The notes: generated from the sequence alone by a model not told the origin. Shown: positions 1 through 7,665, counted from the first letter of the stretch. The stretch is 22,315 bases of DNA from Lutibacter sp. UBA4458 (GCA_002390165.1 DGOU01000177.1:2413-24727); one strand, 5' to 3'. Program-made: numbers and translations.

Positions 1-1083
1 TTATCTTTTAATAATTTCTCTATAAAAAATATCTTTAAAAAAGAAGCTTATACGCCGCTTCCAATGGGAGATGGACAAAAATTAGCATTACGACTTCAAA
101 AAAGTAGGTATTATACCACTTCAAGTTTTTCATTTACCGAGCCTTGGTTAGGTGGTAAAAAACCACAATCTTTATCTTTCTCTATCTATAATTCTAAACA
201 ATTTAGATACGATTATACTACTAACCGAGTAGATAAAGACCAACGGTTAAATATTGTTGGAGCAACAGTTGGATTAGGTAAACGCTTACAATGGCCGGAT
301 AACTATTTTACTTTATCACAAAGTATTAGTTACCAATTATACGATTTAAAAAACTATCCTATTTCTACGTTCTCTTTTTCAACAGGAACCTCAAACAATT
401 TAGCATATAGTATTACTTTTGGAAGAAATTCTTCTGGTCCAAATCCTATATTTCCTAAATCGGGTTCCGATATTAGTATTGGTGCTAAATTAACTTTCCC
501 TTATTCCTTAGTTAATAAAAAAGACTACACTAATTTACCTGATTTAGAAAAATACAAATGGTTAGAATATTATAAAACTAGTTTTAAAGCTAAATGGTAC
601 ACCGCATTAAGTAAAGATTTAGTAATAATGACCAATACTGAGTTTGGTATTTTAGGAAGTTATAATAAAAAATTGGGAGACTCTCCTTTTGAACGTTATT
701 TTGTTGGTGGCGATGGTATGGCAACATTTCAATTAGATGGTAGAGAAACTATTGGACTTAGAGGTTATGAAAACGGTAGACTGTCTGAAATTGATGGAGG
801 TACTATATATAACAAATTTCAAATGGAACTTAGATACCCAATTACTTTAAAACCTTCTGCATCCATATATGTATTAGGATTTTTAGAAGCTGGTAATTCC
901 TATAATGGGTTCAAAAATTTCAACCCTTTTGAACTTAAAAGATCCGCAGGATTTGGAATAAGAATATTTATGCCTGCCTTTGGTATGTTAGGAATTGATT
1001 TTGCAAACGGATTTGATCCATTACCTGGTCAAACACAAAAATCTGGATGGCAAACTCACTTCATTATCGGGCAACAATTTTAA
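1..1083 (+). CDS. bamA: BamA-family outer membrane assembly protein, C-terminal part (5' end outside window)
   Basis: This is the C-terminal beta-barrel part of the Omp85/BamA protein that inserts beta-barrel proteins into the outer membrane. The frame is open from base 1, so the upstream POTRA-encoding part lies outside the window; the first ATG (64) is internal. About 360 residues are visible, made of alternating aromatic and polar strands. The sequence IGLRGYENGR corresponds to the conserved (V/L)RGY/F loop-6 motif of the family, and the protein ends in aromatic GQQF, a typical terminal barrel-strand signal. Two OmpH/Skp-like chaperone genes follow directly, the usual partners of BamA in Flavobacteriia. 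TamA or another Omp85 member is possible, but the neighbourhood favours BamA. Confidence 0.9.
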   Translation, partial: LSFNNFSIKNIFKKEAYTPLPMGDGQKLALRLQKSRYYTTSSFSFTEPWLGGKKPQSLSFSIYNSKQFRYDYTTNRVDKDQRLNIVGATVGLGKRLQWPDNYFTLSQSISYQLYDLKNYPISTFSFSTGTSNNLAYSITFGRNSSGPNPIFPKSGSDISIGAKLTFPYSLVNKKDYTNLPDLEKYKWLEYYKTSFKAKWYTALSKDLVIMTNTEFGILGSYNKKLGDSPFERYFVGGDGMATFQLDGRETIGLRGYENGRLSEIDGGTIYNKFQMELRYPITLKPSASIYVLGFLEAGNSYNGFKNFNPFELKRSAGFGIRIFMPAFGMLGIDFANGFDPLPGQTQKSGWQTHFIIGQQF

Positions 1084-1094
1084 TATAATTGAGT

Positions 1095-1134
1095 TATATT
1101 TGTAGATGATTTTTAAAATTGGCACGGTTTTTTC
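1095..1134 (+). promoter_or_regulatory. Probable promoter region for the ompH pair
   Basis: A perfect Bacteroidota -7 box, TATATTTG, lies at 1095-1102. Just downstream, 1119-1134 reads TTGGCACGGTTTTTTC. This carries a perfect sigma-54 -24 element (TTGGCACG) with a degenerate -12 element (TTTC instead of TTGC) at the correct 12-bp phase. The ATG at 1151 follows at about the distance expected for a very short leader. Which element is used cannot be decided from sequence. Confidence 0.45.
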
Positions 1135-1150
1135 TTAATACCTTATAAAT

Positions 1151-1936
1151 ATGATAAAGAAAGTTCTTTTAATTCTAGTTTTAGTTGTTAGCCTTAACTC
1201 TTTTGCCCAAAAACCTCAAAGAATTGGTTTTATTGATATGGAGTATATTTTGGAAAACATACCAGAATATGTTGAAGCACAAGCTAAAATAAATGCTAAA
1301 GCTATTACTTGGCAAAACAAAATTGAAAAACAACAAAAGGAAATTGACGATTTAAAAGCTGAACTTAATAACGAAAAAGAGTTATTAACTAAAGAATTAA
1401 TTGCAGATAAAGAAGAGGACATTGATATAAAAGCGTTAGACTTAAAAAAATTACAGGCAGCGTATTTTGGTACTAAAGGCGATTTGTATTTTTTACGCCA
1501 ACAGTTGGTAAAACCAATTCAAGATTTGGTGTATAATGCAATACAAGATATAGCAACCAAACGTAGATACGATTTTATATTAGATAACTCTAGTGATTTA
1601 GTTATGTTGTATTCTAATAAAAAATATAACATCAGCGATTTAGTTATTAAAAGCATAACACGTTCTAAAAAAGTAATGGCCGCTAATAATAAAAAAGCCA
1701 AAAAAGGAAAAAAAACTGTGACACCAGTAGCTGATATAAGTGAAAAAGCCCAACAAAAATTAGATACTAGAGCGCAAAGAAAAGCAGATTTACAGAAAAA
1801 AATTGAAGAAAAAAGAGCTGCACAACTTAAAAAAAGAGAAGAATTAAAAAAAGCTATAGAAGATAAAAGACAAGCAAGAATAAAACAAATAGAAGACGCT
1901 AAAAAAGCAAAAGAACAAAAAAAAGAAGATAATTAA
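1151..1936 (+). CDS. OmpH/Skp-family periplasmic chaperone with long charged C-terminal extension
   Basis: This is an OmpH/Skp-like chaperone, a family that holds unfolded outer-membrane proteins in the periplasm on their way to BamA. Residues 1-20 form a Sec signal peptide ending in SFAQ, followed by IGFIDMEYILENIPEY, the typical start of the family. A long helical coiled-coil arm spans about residues 40-110, and the closing core (YDFILDNSSDLVMLYSNKKYNIS) about 139-165. The family is usually about 165-175 residues long. Here another 85 or so residues (about 176-261) follow, almost entirely Lys, Glu, Arg, Ala and Gln, predicted to form a highly basic helix. It lies 18 bp before a second OmpH gene and directly after bamA, so joint function in outer-membrane biogenesis is likely. 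Confidence 0.9.
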   Translation: MIKKVLLILVLVVSLNSFAQKPQRIGFIDMEYILENIPEYVEAQAKINAKAITWQNKIEKQQKEIDDLKAELNNEKELLTKELIADKEEDIDIKALDLKKLQAAYFGTKGDLYFLRQQLVKPIQDLVYNAIQDIATKRRYDFILDNSSDLVMLYSNKKYNISDLVIKSITRSKKVMAANNKKAKKGKKTVTPVADISEKAQQKLDTRAQRKADLQKKIEEKRAAQLKKREELKKAIEDKRQARIKQIEDAKKAKEQKKEDN

Positions 1937-1954
1937 TTTAAACAATCACTAAAA

Positions 1955-2455
1955 ATGAGAAAATTTAAAAACTTAGTATTAATTGCAATAATCACTTTAG
2001 GTTTTACTGCAGCAAATGCGCAACAAAAAATAGGACATATAAGCACAGACCAATTGTTGAGCTTAATGCCTGAAACAAAAGTAATGAATGCTGAATTAGA
2101 AAAATTAAGCAAAACTTACGAAACAGAACTTAAAGCTGAACAAACTAAATTGCAAGCTAAATTAAAAAAGTATGATGGTGAAGCTAAAACTCAATCTGAC
2201 GAAGTAAACCAACAAAGAGGTGTTGAAGTACAACAAGATCAACAAAAATTGTATCAATCTTCACAAGCTGCAAGAGACGATTTATCTAAAAAAAGAAATG
2301 AAAAATTAAAACCAATTTTAGATAAAGCTAAAAAAGCAATTGATGCCGTAGCTAAGGAACAAGGCTATACTTATGTATTAGAAGCTTCTACCTTAATTGT
2401 TGCAAATGGTACCGATTTATTACCTGCTGTAAAAACTAAATTAGGAATTCAATAA
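1955..2455 (+). CDS. OmpH/Skp-family periplasmic chaperone (second copy)
   Basis: This is the second OmpH/Skp-type chaperone, of normal family length (166 residues). A signal peptide (residues 1-22, ending ANAQ) is followed by KIGHISTDQLLSLMPE, which matches the start of the preceding paralogue. A coiled-coil arm rich in Lys, Glu and Gln follows, then the closing core GYTYVLEASTLIVANGTDL. The start lies 18 bp after the previous stop, so the two are very probably cotranscribed, and a strong terminator follows 20-50 bp downstream. The role is inferred from the family: a periplasmic holdase delivering proteins to BamA. Confidence 0.93.
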   Translation: MRKFKNLVLIAIITLGFTAANAQQKIGHISTDQLLSLMPETKVMNAELEKLSKTYETELKAEQTKLQAKLKKYDGEAKTQSDEVNQQRGVEVQQDQQKLYQSSQAARDDLSKKRNEKLKPILDKAKKAIDAVAKEQGYTYVLEASTLIVANGTDLLPAVKTKLGIQ

Positions 2456-2472
2456 AAAAGTTGATTTCAAAT

Positions 2473-2507
2473 AAAAAAAATCCTGCAATTGCAGGATTTT
2501 TTTTTAC
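2473..2507 (+). terminator. Intrinsic terminator after the bamA-ompH-ompH block
   Basis: A perfect palindromic stem (TCCTGC-AATT-GCAGGA, 2481-2496) is flanked by an A run on the left and a T run on the right. It can therefore act in both directions, but it sits 3' of the second ompH gene. Confidence 0.9.
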
Positions 2508-2537
2508 TTTTATTTATCGATTTAAAGAAACATAAAT

Positions 2538-3329
2538 TTGAACAGTAAACAACCTATTGGATTATTTGATTCAGGTATTGGTGGCACTTCTATTTGGAAA
2601 GAAGTACACAAACTATTACCAAATGAAAATACTATATACCTATCGGACAGCAAAAATGCTCCGTATGGCGAAAAGCCTAAGGAAGAGATTTTAAGATTAA
2701 GTATTAAAAATACTGAACTTTTAATTGATAAAGGTTGCAAATTAATAATTGTAGCTTGCAATACAGCTACTACAAATACCATCGATTATTTACGAAAAAA
2801 TTATGATATTCCCTTTATTGGTATTGAACCTGCTATAAAGCCTGCAGCGTTATTTAGTAAAACTGGTGCTGTTGGAGTTTTAGCAACTAAAGGAACGTTA
2901 AGTAGTAAATTATTTGAAAAAACATCTTCAAAATTTGCTAATAATATAATTACTATAGAACAAGATGGAGAAGGCTTAGTTCCTTTAATTGAAACTGGAA
3001 AACTTAACTCTAAAGAAACTAATGAATTATTGTTAACGTATTTATCCCCAATGCTAAAGTATAATTTAGATTATTTAGTATTAGGCTGTACGCATTACCC
3101 ATATTTAATTCCTCAAATTAAAAAAATTGTTGGTGAAAATGTAAAAATTATTGACTCTGGCGAAGCTGTTGCTAAACAAACTAAAGCTATTTTAGAAAAA
3201 CATCATTTACTTTCTGACTCCTCACTAGAGCCTAAATTTGATTTTTATACCAATGGCTCATTAGCTATTTTGCAAAATATTTTAGAAGATGTAAAAGAAG
3301 AAATTTTAACAAAAAAGTTGGATTTTTAA
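2538..3329 (+). CDS. murI: Glutamate racemase
   Basis: This enzyme interconverts L- and D-glutamate, supplying D-Glu for peptidoglycan in the cytoplasm. The full-length protein (263 residues) carries the N-terminal motif IGLFDSGIGG (residues 7-16), with catalytic Cys74 in VACNTATTNT and catalytic Cys184 in LGCTHYPYL. D11/S12 and the conserved APYG (41-44) are also present. The start appears to be TTG at 2538, because no in-frame ATG lies before the conserved IGLFDSGIGG. The gene has its own leader after the ompH terminator. The BamA-OmpH-OmpH-MurI order is familiar from Flavobacteriia. Confidence 0.96.
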   Translation: MNSKQPIGLFDSGIGGTSIWKEVHKLLPNENTIYLSDSKNAPYGEKPKEEILRLSIKNTELLIDKGCKLIIVACNTATTNTIDYLRKNYDIPFIGIEPAIKPAALFSKTGAVGVLATKGTLSSKLFEKTSSKFANNIITIEQDGEGLVPLIETGKLNSKETNELLLTYLSPMLKYNLDYLVLGCTHYPYLIPQIKKIVGENVKIIDSGEAVAKQTKAILEKHHLLSDSSLEPKFDFYTNGSLAILQNILEDVKEEILTKKLDF

Positions 3330-3429
3330 AATTATTCTTACTTTGTACAATAATTAACATGGATGAATCTAATAGGTAAATTACCAATAGTGCGTAACTT
3401 CTTCTAAGTTCAAAAACAACATTCAATTG

Positions 3430-4284
3430 TTATTTTAATTTCTTATACATCCTTACCAATCCGAATTCATATATTGAATAAATTTGGTGGTCGCAATAGA
3501 ACCGCCTCCTTAAAAATTTAGTAGAAAATAAAATTTCATATAGTTATTCAAATGTAATGAGCGTGGATGAATATTGCCATCCACCCATTAGCTAAACAAT
3601 CTTATTCCTATCCCATTCTATTCAACATATATGAAACGAATCAGCAAATATTCCTTGTTTTAATTTGTAGGATGCTGCTCCCATACTTGCAGGTAAATTT
3701 GATTCATCTGCATAATGAATATTTGCCTCAACAACTGCATCATCTTTAGAACCATATAACTCTAAAATATCAATTTCTCCCGATTGTAGCCATGGCGTAT
3801 CCCCACCATTTTCATTGATGTTTGCGCCAAGCATCCAAAATGCAGACCTAATACCTTTCCCTTTGGGAAGTTTAATACGTGCAGCAATCTTTCCATATTT
3901 CCATGAATGCTTATTGGCGGTATGTAATCGAGCGGATGTGTATTGGTTCATCCCTTGAACATTACTCTCATGAATAGCTTTAATAACAAGGCAACCATCA
4001 CTAACATAGGCATAGTTACTACTGTTTGTATAACATTGCCATTCATCATTAAAACGTCCTGCTTTCTCTACTTGAAAATTCCAGTTATTTAAATCCAAAG
4101 TGTCTTTATCAAACTCATCTGACCAAGCTAATTTCCATGCCTCAACTGGATTATAGGCGTCCTCATTTTGATTTGAAAAAGATTTTACTTCTTTATTCTG
4201 ATTGCCTTTGTTTTCTTTCTTTTTCTTGTCAACACATGAAAATATTGCTAAAGAGTCCATAGATATAATTAAAACTGTTGTCAC
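3430..4284 (-). pseudogene. Decayed GH16-family beta-glucanase (laminarinase-like) lipoprotein
   Basis: The GH16 family hydrolyses beta-glucans such as laminarin, usually as a surface or periplasmic lipoprotein. A 220-codon open stretch (3622-4284) has a lipoprotein signal ending in the lipobox IFSC (Cys17), the GH16 start AWSDEFD (53-59), EWQCYT, and the intact catalytic motif GEIDILE (E170, D172, E175). It stops at FHIC-TGA (3622-3624). Past that stop the family sequence goes on in the same frame (IEWDRNKIV, stop TAG 3592-3594, LMGGWQYSST, stop TAA 3544-3546). It then shifts frame (KFYFLLNF, then a stop, then GGGS) and ends in the original frame with VRMYKKLK and TAA at 3430-3432, a typical GH16 C-terminus. 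The start is also damaged: the open frame begins with GTG, and the position where ATG-AAA-AAA would be expected reads AAT-AAA-AAA (4296-4288). The coding capacity is clearly broken. Confidence 0.88.
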
Positions 4285-4327
4285 TATTTTTTTATTTTAT
4301 GATATTTTTTAAAAACAAATTTTAAAA

Positions 4328-4438
4328 TTATTGAAATTTTAAAGTATCAATTGCTTGGTAAAAAATCCATTGAAACAAATTTAAGAAAAGTAATAAATAA
4401 CCAATAAGAAGAATACTAGTATTTAAGAAATTAGCTAA
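4328..4438 (-). pseudogene. C-terminal remnant of a duplicate of the adjacent membrane-protein gene
   Basis: The minus strand holds a 36-codon open stretch ending at TAA 4328-4330. It reads LANFLNTSILLIGYLLLFLNLFQ and then WIFYQAIDTLKFQ. The first part matches the C-terminal membrane segment of the neighbouring gene at 4469-4873 (KFINGIILVIGCMLLLLNLFQ). Stops lie just upstream and no start is present. It is best explained as the surviving tail of a tandem duplicate. Confidence 0.65.
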
Positions 4439-4525
4439 TTAATGATTAAAATATTTAAAAATTCCAAATTACATCAATTGAAACAAATTTAAGAGAAGTA
4501 ACATACAACCAATAACCAGTATAAT
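4369..4525. repeat. Imperfect direct repeat, about 49 bp, offset 108 bp
   Basis: 4369-4417 and 4477-4525 match at about 40 of 49 positions, including an 18-bp perfect run. The second copy is the 3' coding end of the gene at 4469-4873; the first lies in the gene remnant. This supports a tandem duplication. Confidence 0.75.
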
Positions 4526-4873
4526 ACCATTTATAAATTTCCATAATTTTGCTGATACTTGTAAGTTTATGCTACTGAAAATAATTCCTATTAAACAAAA
4601 AACTGAGGATAGATATGCGGTAACATTTTGACCATGCATAAATTCAGGGAAATAGCTTTTAAAAATTACTACTCTATCAGTTTGATTATCTGCTAATTTG
4701 AAAACATAAACCCATAAACCTTGTATGATAAAAGGAATTGAAATTAATAAAGCTCCTAAAATTGTCAATAATTTCAATGGATATGATGATAATTTAATTT
4801 CTCCAAAGGGTTTAACTATTTTATTAGGTGACTTATAGTAATATTTTCTTATCCTATAAACGCTAAATAACAA
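4469..4873 (-). CDS. Small integral membrane protein of unknown function, start uncertain
   Basis: I do not recognise this protein. From the first usable start (TTG at 4873) it has 134 residues with three hydrophobic segments: about residues 32-56 (LKLLTILGALLISIPFIIQGLWVYV), 86-104 and 111-131. The frame is open upstream as far as 4948, with coding-like sequence LLFELIGPIIDLTLLFSVYRIRKYY, which looks like another membrane helix plus a positive-inside loop, but there is no ATG, GTG or TTG to start it. The gene may use CTG at 4930 or another rare start, or have lost its own start. The upstream open frame overlaps the 3' end of the 4935-5315 gene. A damaged C-terminal duplicate lies just downstream. 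Confidence 0.55.
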   Translation of the reverse strand: MLFSVYRIRKYYYKSPNKIVKPFGEIKLSSYPLKLLTILGALLISIPFIIQGLWVYVFKLADNQTDRVVIFKSYFPEFMHGQNVTAYLSSVFCLIGIIFSSINLQVSAKLWKFINGIILVIGCMLLLLNLFQLM

Positions 4874-4934
4874 AGTCAGATCAATAATAGGACCTATTAA
4901 TTCAAAAAGAAGTGAATTATTAGTATTCAGAGTT

Positions 4935-5315
4935 TTATAAAAAGCCCATTAATATCCAATTAACAGCAGCTTCCATTGTTGAGAATGGTTTTATTTTTAA
5001 TTCCCTTTCCTTTTCTTCCCCTAAAAAAGGAAAAATAATTGTTTTTGGAGTATCTGAAATAACTGCAAGTTTAATTTTCTTTATATAATCCTGTTTTTTT
5101 AAGTAATCTATAAGGGTTTTAAAATGTTCCATATCCATGATAAGCTCACAACCAGATAAATTATTTATCACTCCCTTAATTTTCTTATCAATTAGCTTAT
5201 TGTCATGCAAATACTCCCACGAATCAATAATATCCTTAACACTAACTTTTCCAATAAAATTTCTTATTAATATAGATTCTGGATATGCATTATGTTTTTC
5301 ATAAACTATACTCAT
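4935..5315 (-). CDS. Small cytoplasmic protein, possibly STAS/SEC14 (SpoIIAA-like) fold
   Basis: This 126-residue soluble protein has no signal peptide. It shows alternating beta/alpha blocks: SILIRNFIGKVSVKDIIDSWEYL, KGVINNLSGCELIMDMEHFKTLIDYL, KKIKLAVISDTPKTI and ending KPFSTMEAAVNWIL. The closing pattern FSTxEAAxxWI is like the last helix of small SpoIIAA/STAS-like proteins, which is the main reason for the guess. The ATG start at 5315 has a perfect -7 box (TAATTTTG) upstream at 5342-5349. It may be cotranscribed with the membrane-protein gene that follows it. No specific function can be given. Confidence 0.75.
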   Translation of the reverse strand: MSIVYEKHNAYPESILIRNFIGKVSVKDIIDSWEYLHDNKLIDKKIKGVINNLSGCELIMDMEHFKTLIDYLKKQDYIKKIKLAVISDTPKTIIFPFLGEEKERELKIKPFSTMEAAVNWILMGFL

Positions 5316-5341
5316 TCTGGCATATAATTGTTTTAACTTTT

Positions 5342-5349
5342 CAAAATTA
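5342..5349 (-). promoter_or_regulatory. -7 promoter box TAATTTTG upstream of the STAS-like gene
   Basis: This is a perfect TAnnTTTG match on the minus strand, 26 bp before the ATG at 5315. No clear -33 element was seen. Confidence 0.45.
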
Positions 5350-5466
5350 ATGAAAACAAATTACATATAACTGTTTAAAAAACTATAAAACGATACCTTT
5401 ATGCTCTATTTTTAACAAATAATCGAGTAATGATATCATAAACTAAATTGTAAAACCTGACTATTG

Positions 5467-5976
5467 TTATTTATACCAACTAGCATATTTTACATAATTA
5501 TCGGCAATTCTATTAATTTCACCAGAAACTAATTCCTGACTAATATCTTTTATTTTTTTTGCAGGAATTCCTGCATAAATACTTCCAGATTTTATATGCG
5601 TTCCTTTGGTTACTACTGATCCTGCCGCAATAATGGAATTGCTTTCCACAACACAATCATCCATAATAATAGCTCCCATTCCTACCAAAACATCATCATT
5701 AATGGTACAACCATGTACCATTGCATTATGACCAATAGAAACATTATTTCCAATATTGGTAGGTGATTTTTTGTAAGTAGCGTGTATTATAGCACCGTCT
5801 TGCACATTAACTTTATTGCCCATTTTTATGTAGTGAACATCGCCTCTAATTACGGCATTGTACCAAATACTACATTGGTTACCCATGGTAACTTGACCAA
5901 TAATAACTGCGTTTTCGGCAATAAAACAATCTATTCCAAAAACAGGTTTTACACCGTTTAATTCTTTAATAATCAT
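5467..5976 (-). CDS. Gamma-carbonic anhydrase family hexapeptide-repeat protein (YrdA/PaaY-like)
   Basis: This is a left-handed beta-helix protein with [LIV]-G-x4 hexapeptide repeats over about residues 10-135 and a C-terminal helix. Members form trimers with a metal bound between subunits. The three metal-binding histidines of the gamma-carbonic anhydrase family are all present: H65 (AIIHATY), H83 and H88 (IGHNAMVHG). R44 and D46 (VIRGD) and Q59/D60 (NVQDG) are also in place. The length (169) is normal for the YrdA/CaiE/PaaY group. Carbonic anhydrase activity is not proven for many of these proteins, so the family name is safer than the enzyme name. It starts 22 bp after the PorP-like gene and is probably cotranscribed with it. 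Confidence 0.93.
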   Translation of the reverse strand: MIIKELNGVKPVFGIDCFIAENAVIIGQVTMGNQCSIWYNAVIRGDVHYIKMGNKVNVQDGAIIHATYKKSPTNIGNNVSIGHNAMVHGCTINDDVLVGMGAIIMDDCVVESNSIIAAGSVVTKGTHIKSGSIYAGIPAKKIKDISQELVSGEINRIADNYVKYASWYK

Positions 5977-5998
5977 TTAGTATATTTTTTTGATAGTT

Positions 5999-6970
5999 TT
6001 AAAAAGATGCATTTATGTTTGGGCATCCACTGCTACGAGGAGCTTTACATAAAAAGTTCCAACCCAATGATATTTGATGATAACCTGCATCATCAAATAA
6101 TATATCGCCCGTTTGTTTGGTATAGGTATAGGAAACCATATAATTTTTATAATTAACACCTATAATTGGAGTAATATAATTTAAATCCAGTGTACCCGCA
6201 TTATCAAAGCTTTTACGATAAGAAAAAGCTGCCCAAAGTTGGGCATTAGCTACTTTTTTATACACTTTCATATTAAAATCTGCAAATTTTTCACCTGTTC
6301 GTTCTATTGCTTGCATCATTACGGAAGGTTCAAATTGGAGGTTTTTACTTTCTCCAAAATAATAACCAAGCGTAATTAAATACCTCCTTAAATTTAACGA
6401 TTCAAATTTAGAATTATATAAACTTCGTGCATTTAACATTATATTTTTCGCTGTAAAATAGGAGAAAAAACCTTTATTATGGTACGCCATACCAAAATCT
6501 GCATTAAAATAACTTTCACTTCTAACAATTTGTGAAATAACTGGATCCGGAATTACAAATGTACTTTCATCCACGGAATTATTTACTGCCATTAAGGACA
6601 AAGCAAAGGAAAGTTGATTAACATCATCTGGTCTGCTTAAGTTTATATGATAAGCAAAAGTGCCTTGAAATCCTTGTTGCGAATGGTATCCGTTTTTATC
6701 ATTAAACAAAATAAAACCGAGGCCAATATTATCTCCAATTCTATTATGAGCACTTAATGTTTGTAAGGATGGTGCATCATTAACACCACTCCATTGGCTG
6801 CGAGCTGTTACTCTTAATTTACCACAATTACCAATTCCTGCAGCTGCAGGATGTACCAAATACACATTGTCCGATAAATAATCAGAATATATAGGCAAAG
6901 TTTCTTGTGATCTTCCTAAAAAAGAGGATAAACCTGTTAAAACAAATATAATTAACTGTATATTTTTCAT
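5999..6970 (-). CDS. PorP/SprF-family type IX secretion-associated outer membrane protein
   Basis: This is a PorP/SprF-family protein of 323 residues. Members are outer membrane beta-barrels linked to type IX secretion and gliding adhesins in Bacteroidota. The signal peptide covers residues 1-22 (ending GRSQ). The family start PIYSDYLSDNVYLVHPAAAG follows, then SQWSGVNDAPSLQTLSAHNRIGDNIGLGFILFND and the closing DAGYHQISLGWNF. The ATG at 6970 was chosen over an upstream TTG at 6988 because it gives a normal signal peptide and lies 15 bp after a perfect -7 box. sprF genes often follow a giant adhesin gene, but none is present here, so its secretion partner is unknown. Confidence 0.92.
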   Translation of the reverse strand: MKNIQLIIFVLTGLSSFLGRSQETLPIYSDYLSDNVYLVHPAAAGIGNCGKLRVTARSQWSGVNDAPSLQTLSAHNRIGDNIGLGFILFNDKNGYHSQQGFQGTFAYHINLSRPDDVNQLSFALSLMAVNNSVDESTFVIPDPVISQIVRSESYFNADFGMAYHNKGFFSYFTAKNIMLNARSLYNSKFESLNLRRYLITLGYYFGESKNLQFEPSVMMQAIERTGEKFADFNMKVYKKVANAQLWAAFSYRKSFDNAGTLDLNYITPIIGVNYKNYMVSYTYTKQTGDILFDDAGYHQISLGWNFLCKAPRSSGCPNINASF

Positions 6971-6985
6971 TATGAAAATAAAATC

Positions 6986-6993
6986 CAAATATA
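6986..6993 (-). promoter_or_regulatory. -7 promoter box TATATTTG upstream of the porP/sprF-like gene
   Basis: A perfect TAnnTTTG box lies on the minus strand 15 bp before the ATG at 6970, predicting a very short leader. It serves the PorP-like gene and probably the carbonic-anhydrase-like gene behind it. Confidence 0.6.
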
Positions 6994-7231
6994 AGACTAT
7001 ATATTAAAACTCTTATGCAGTAGTTTTAGTATTTAATCTAATTAAAAAAGAGAAAGTAAGTCATTTCTATTTCCTTATTTCACTATATAAATTCTATTTC
7101 TAAATTACGTAATTTCAGCATATTAAAAATTATTATTAAATATTTTTTCTTAATTTTATATAAATAAAACAAAAAAACATAAAGTTGTCCAATTTAGCAA
7201 TACTATCTTTACCTAAATAAATAACCCTATT

Positions 7232-7621
7232 ATGAATTATTATTTTAGTACAATACTTAAAAACACAACATTTGAAGTTGCTAAAGAAAAAGTTACTGCA
7301 GCATTAAAAGAAGAAGGTTTTGGTGTTTTAACCAATATTGATGTAAGAAAAACATTTAAAAAAAAGTTGAATGTTGATTTTAGACCTTATGAAATATTAG
7401 GAGCCTGTAATCCTCACTTTGCTTATAAAGCTTTATCTGCTGAAGATAAAATTGGTATTATGCTACCTTGCAATGTAGTTATTGAAGAAAATGAAGATGG
7501 CGCTATTGTGGTTTCTGCGGTAGATCCAATAGCATCAATGGGAGCAGTTAAAAATAACAACTTAGAAGAAATTGCTAAAGAAGTTCAACAGAAACTAAAA
7601 AGAGTAATTAATAATCTATAA
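7232..7621 (+). CDS. DUF302 domain-containing protein
   Basis: This 129-residue cytoplasmic protein belongs to the DUF302 family. The hallmarks are the N-terminal TTFEVAKEKVTAALKEEGFGVLTNIDVRKTFKKKL, then the core RPYEILGACNPHFAYKALSAEDKIGIMLPCNVVIEENEDG. Cys residues in GACNP and LPCNV are in family positions. The biochemical role of DUF302 is not established; members often lie near redox or metal genes, and a metal-efflux set follows here. A likely -7 box TATCTTTA lies at 7204-7211 with a TTG 16 bp further up, giving a short leader. Confidence 0.93.
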   Translation: MNYYFSTILKNTTFEVAKEKVTAALKEEGFGVLTNIDVRKTFKKKLNVDFRPYEILGACNPHFAYKALSAEDKIGIMLPCNVVIEENEDGAIVVSAVDPIASMGAVKNNNLEEIAKEVQQKLKRVINNL

Positions 7622-7665
7622 TATTCATTTTAACATACATTTAATAGGGTATAAATAATAAATTA

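Noticed and set aside
3317-3379. Promoter-like sequence after murI (TTG, 17 bp, TTACTTTG) followed by ATG at 3359
   Set aside because: The frame ends after six codons and nothing coding follows on that strand; at most it is the leftover of a lost gene.
3567-3749. Short plus-strand open frame of 60 codons
   Set aside because: It lies antisense to the GH16 pseudogene, whose frame carries clear family motifs; the plus-strand protein has no recognisable features.
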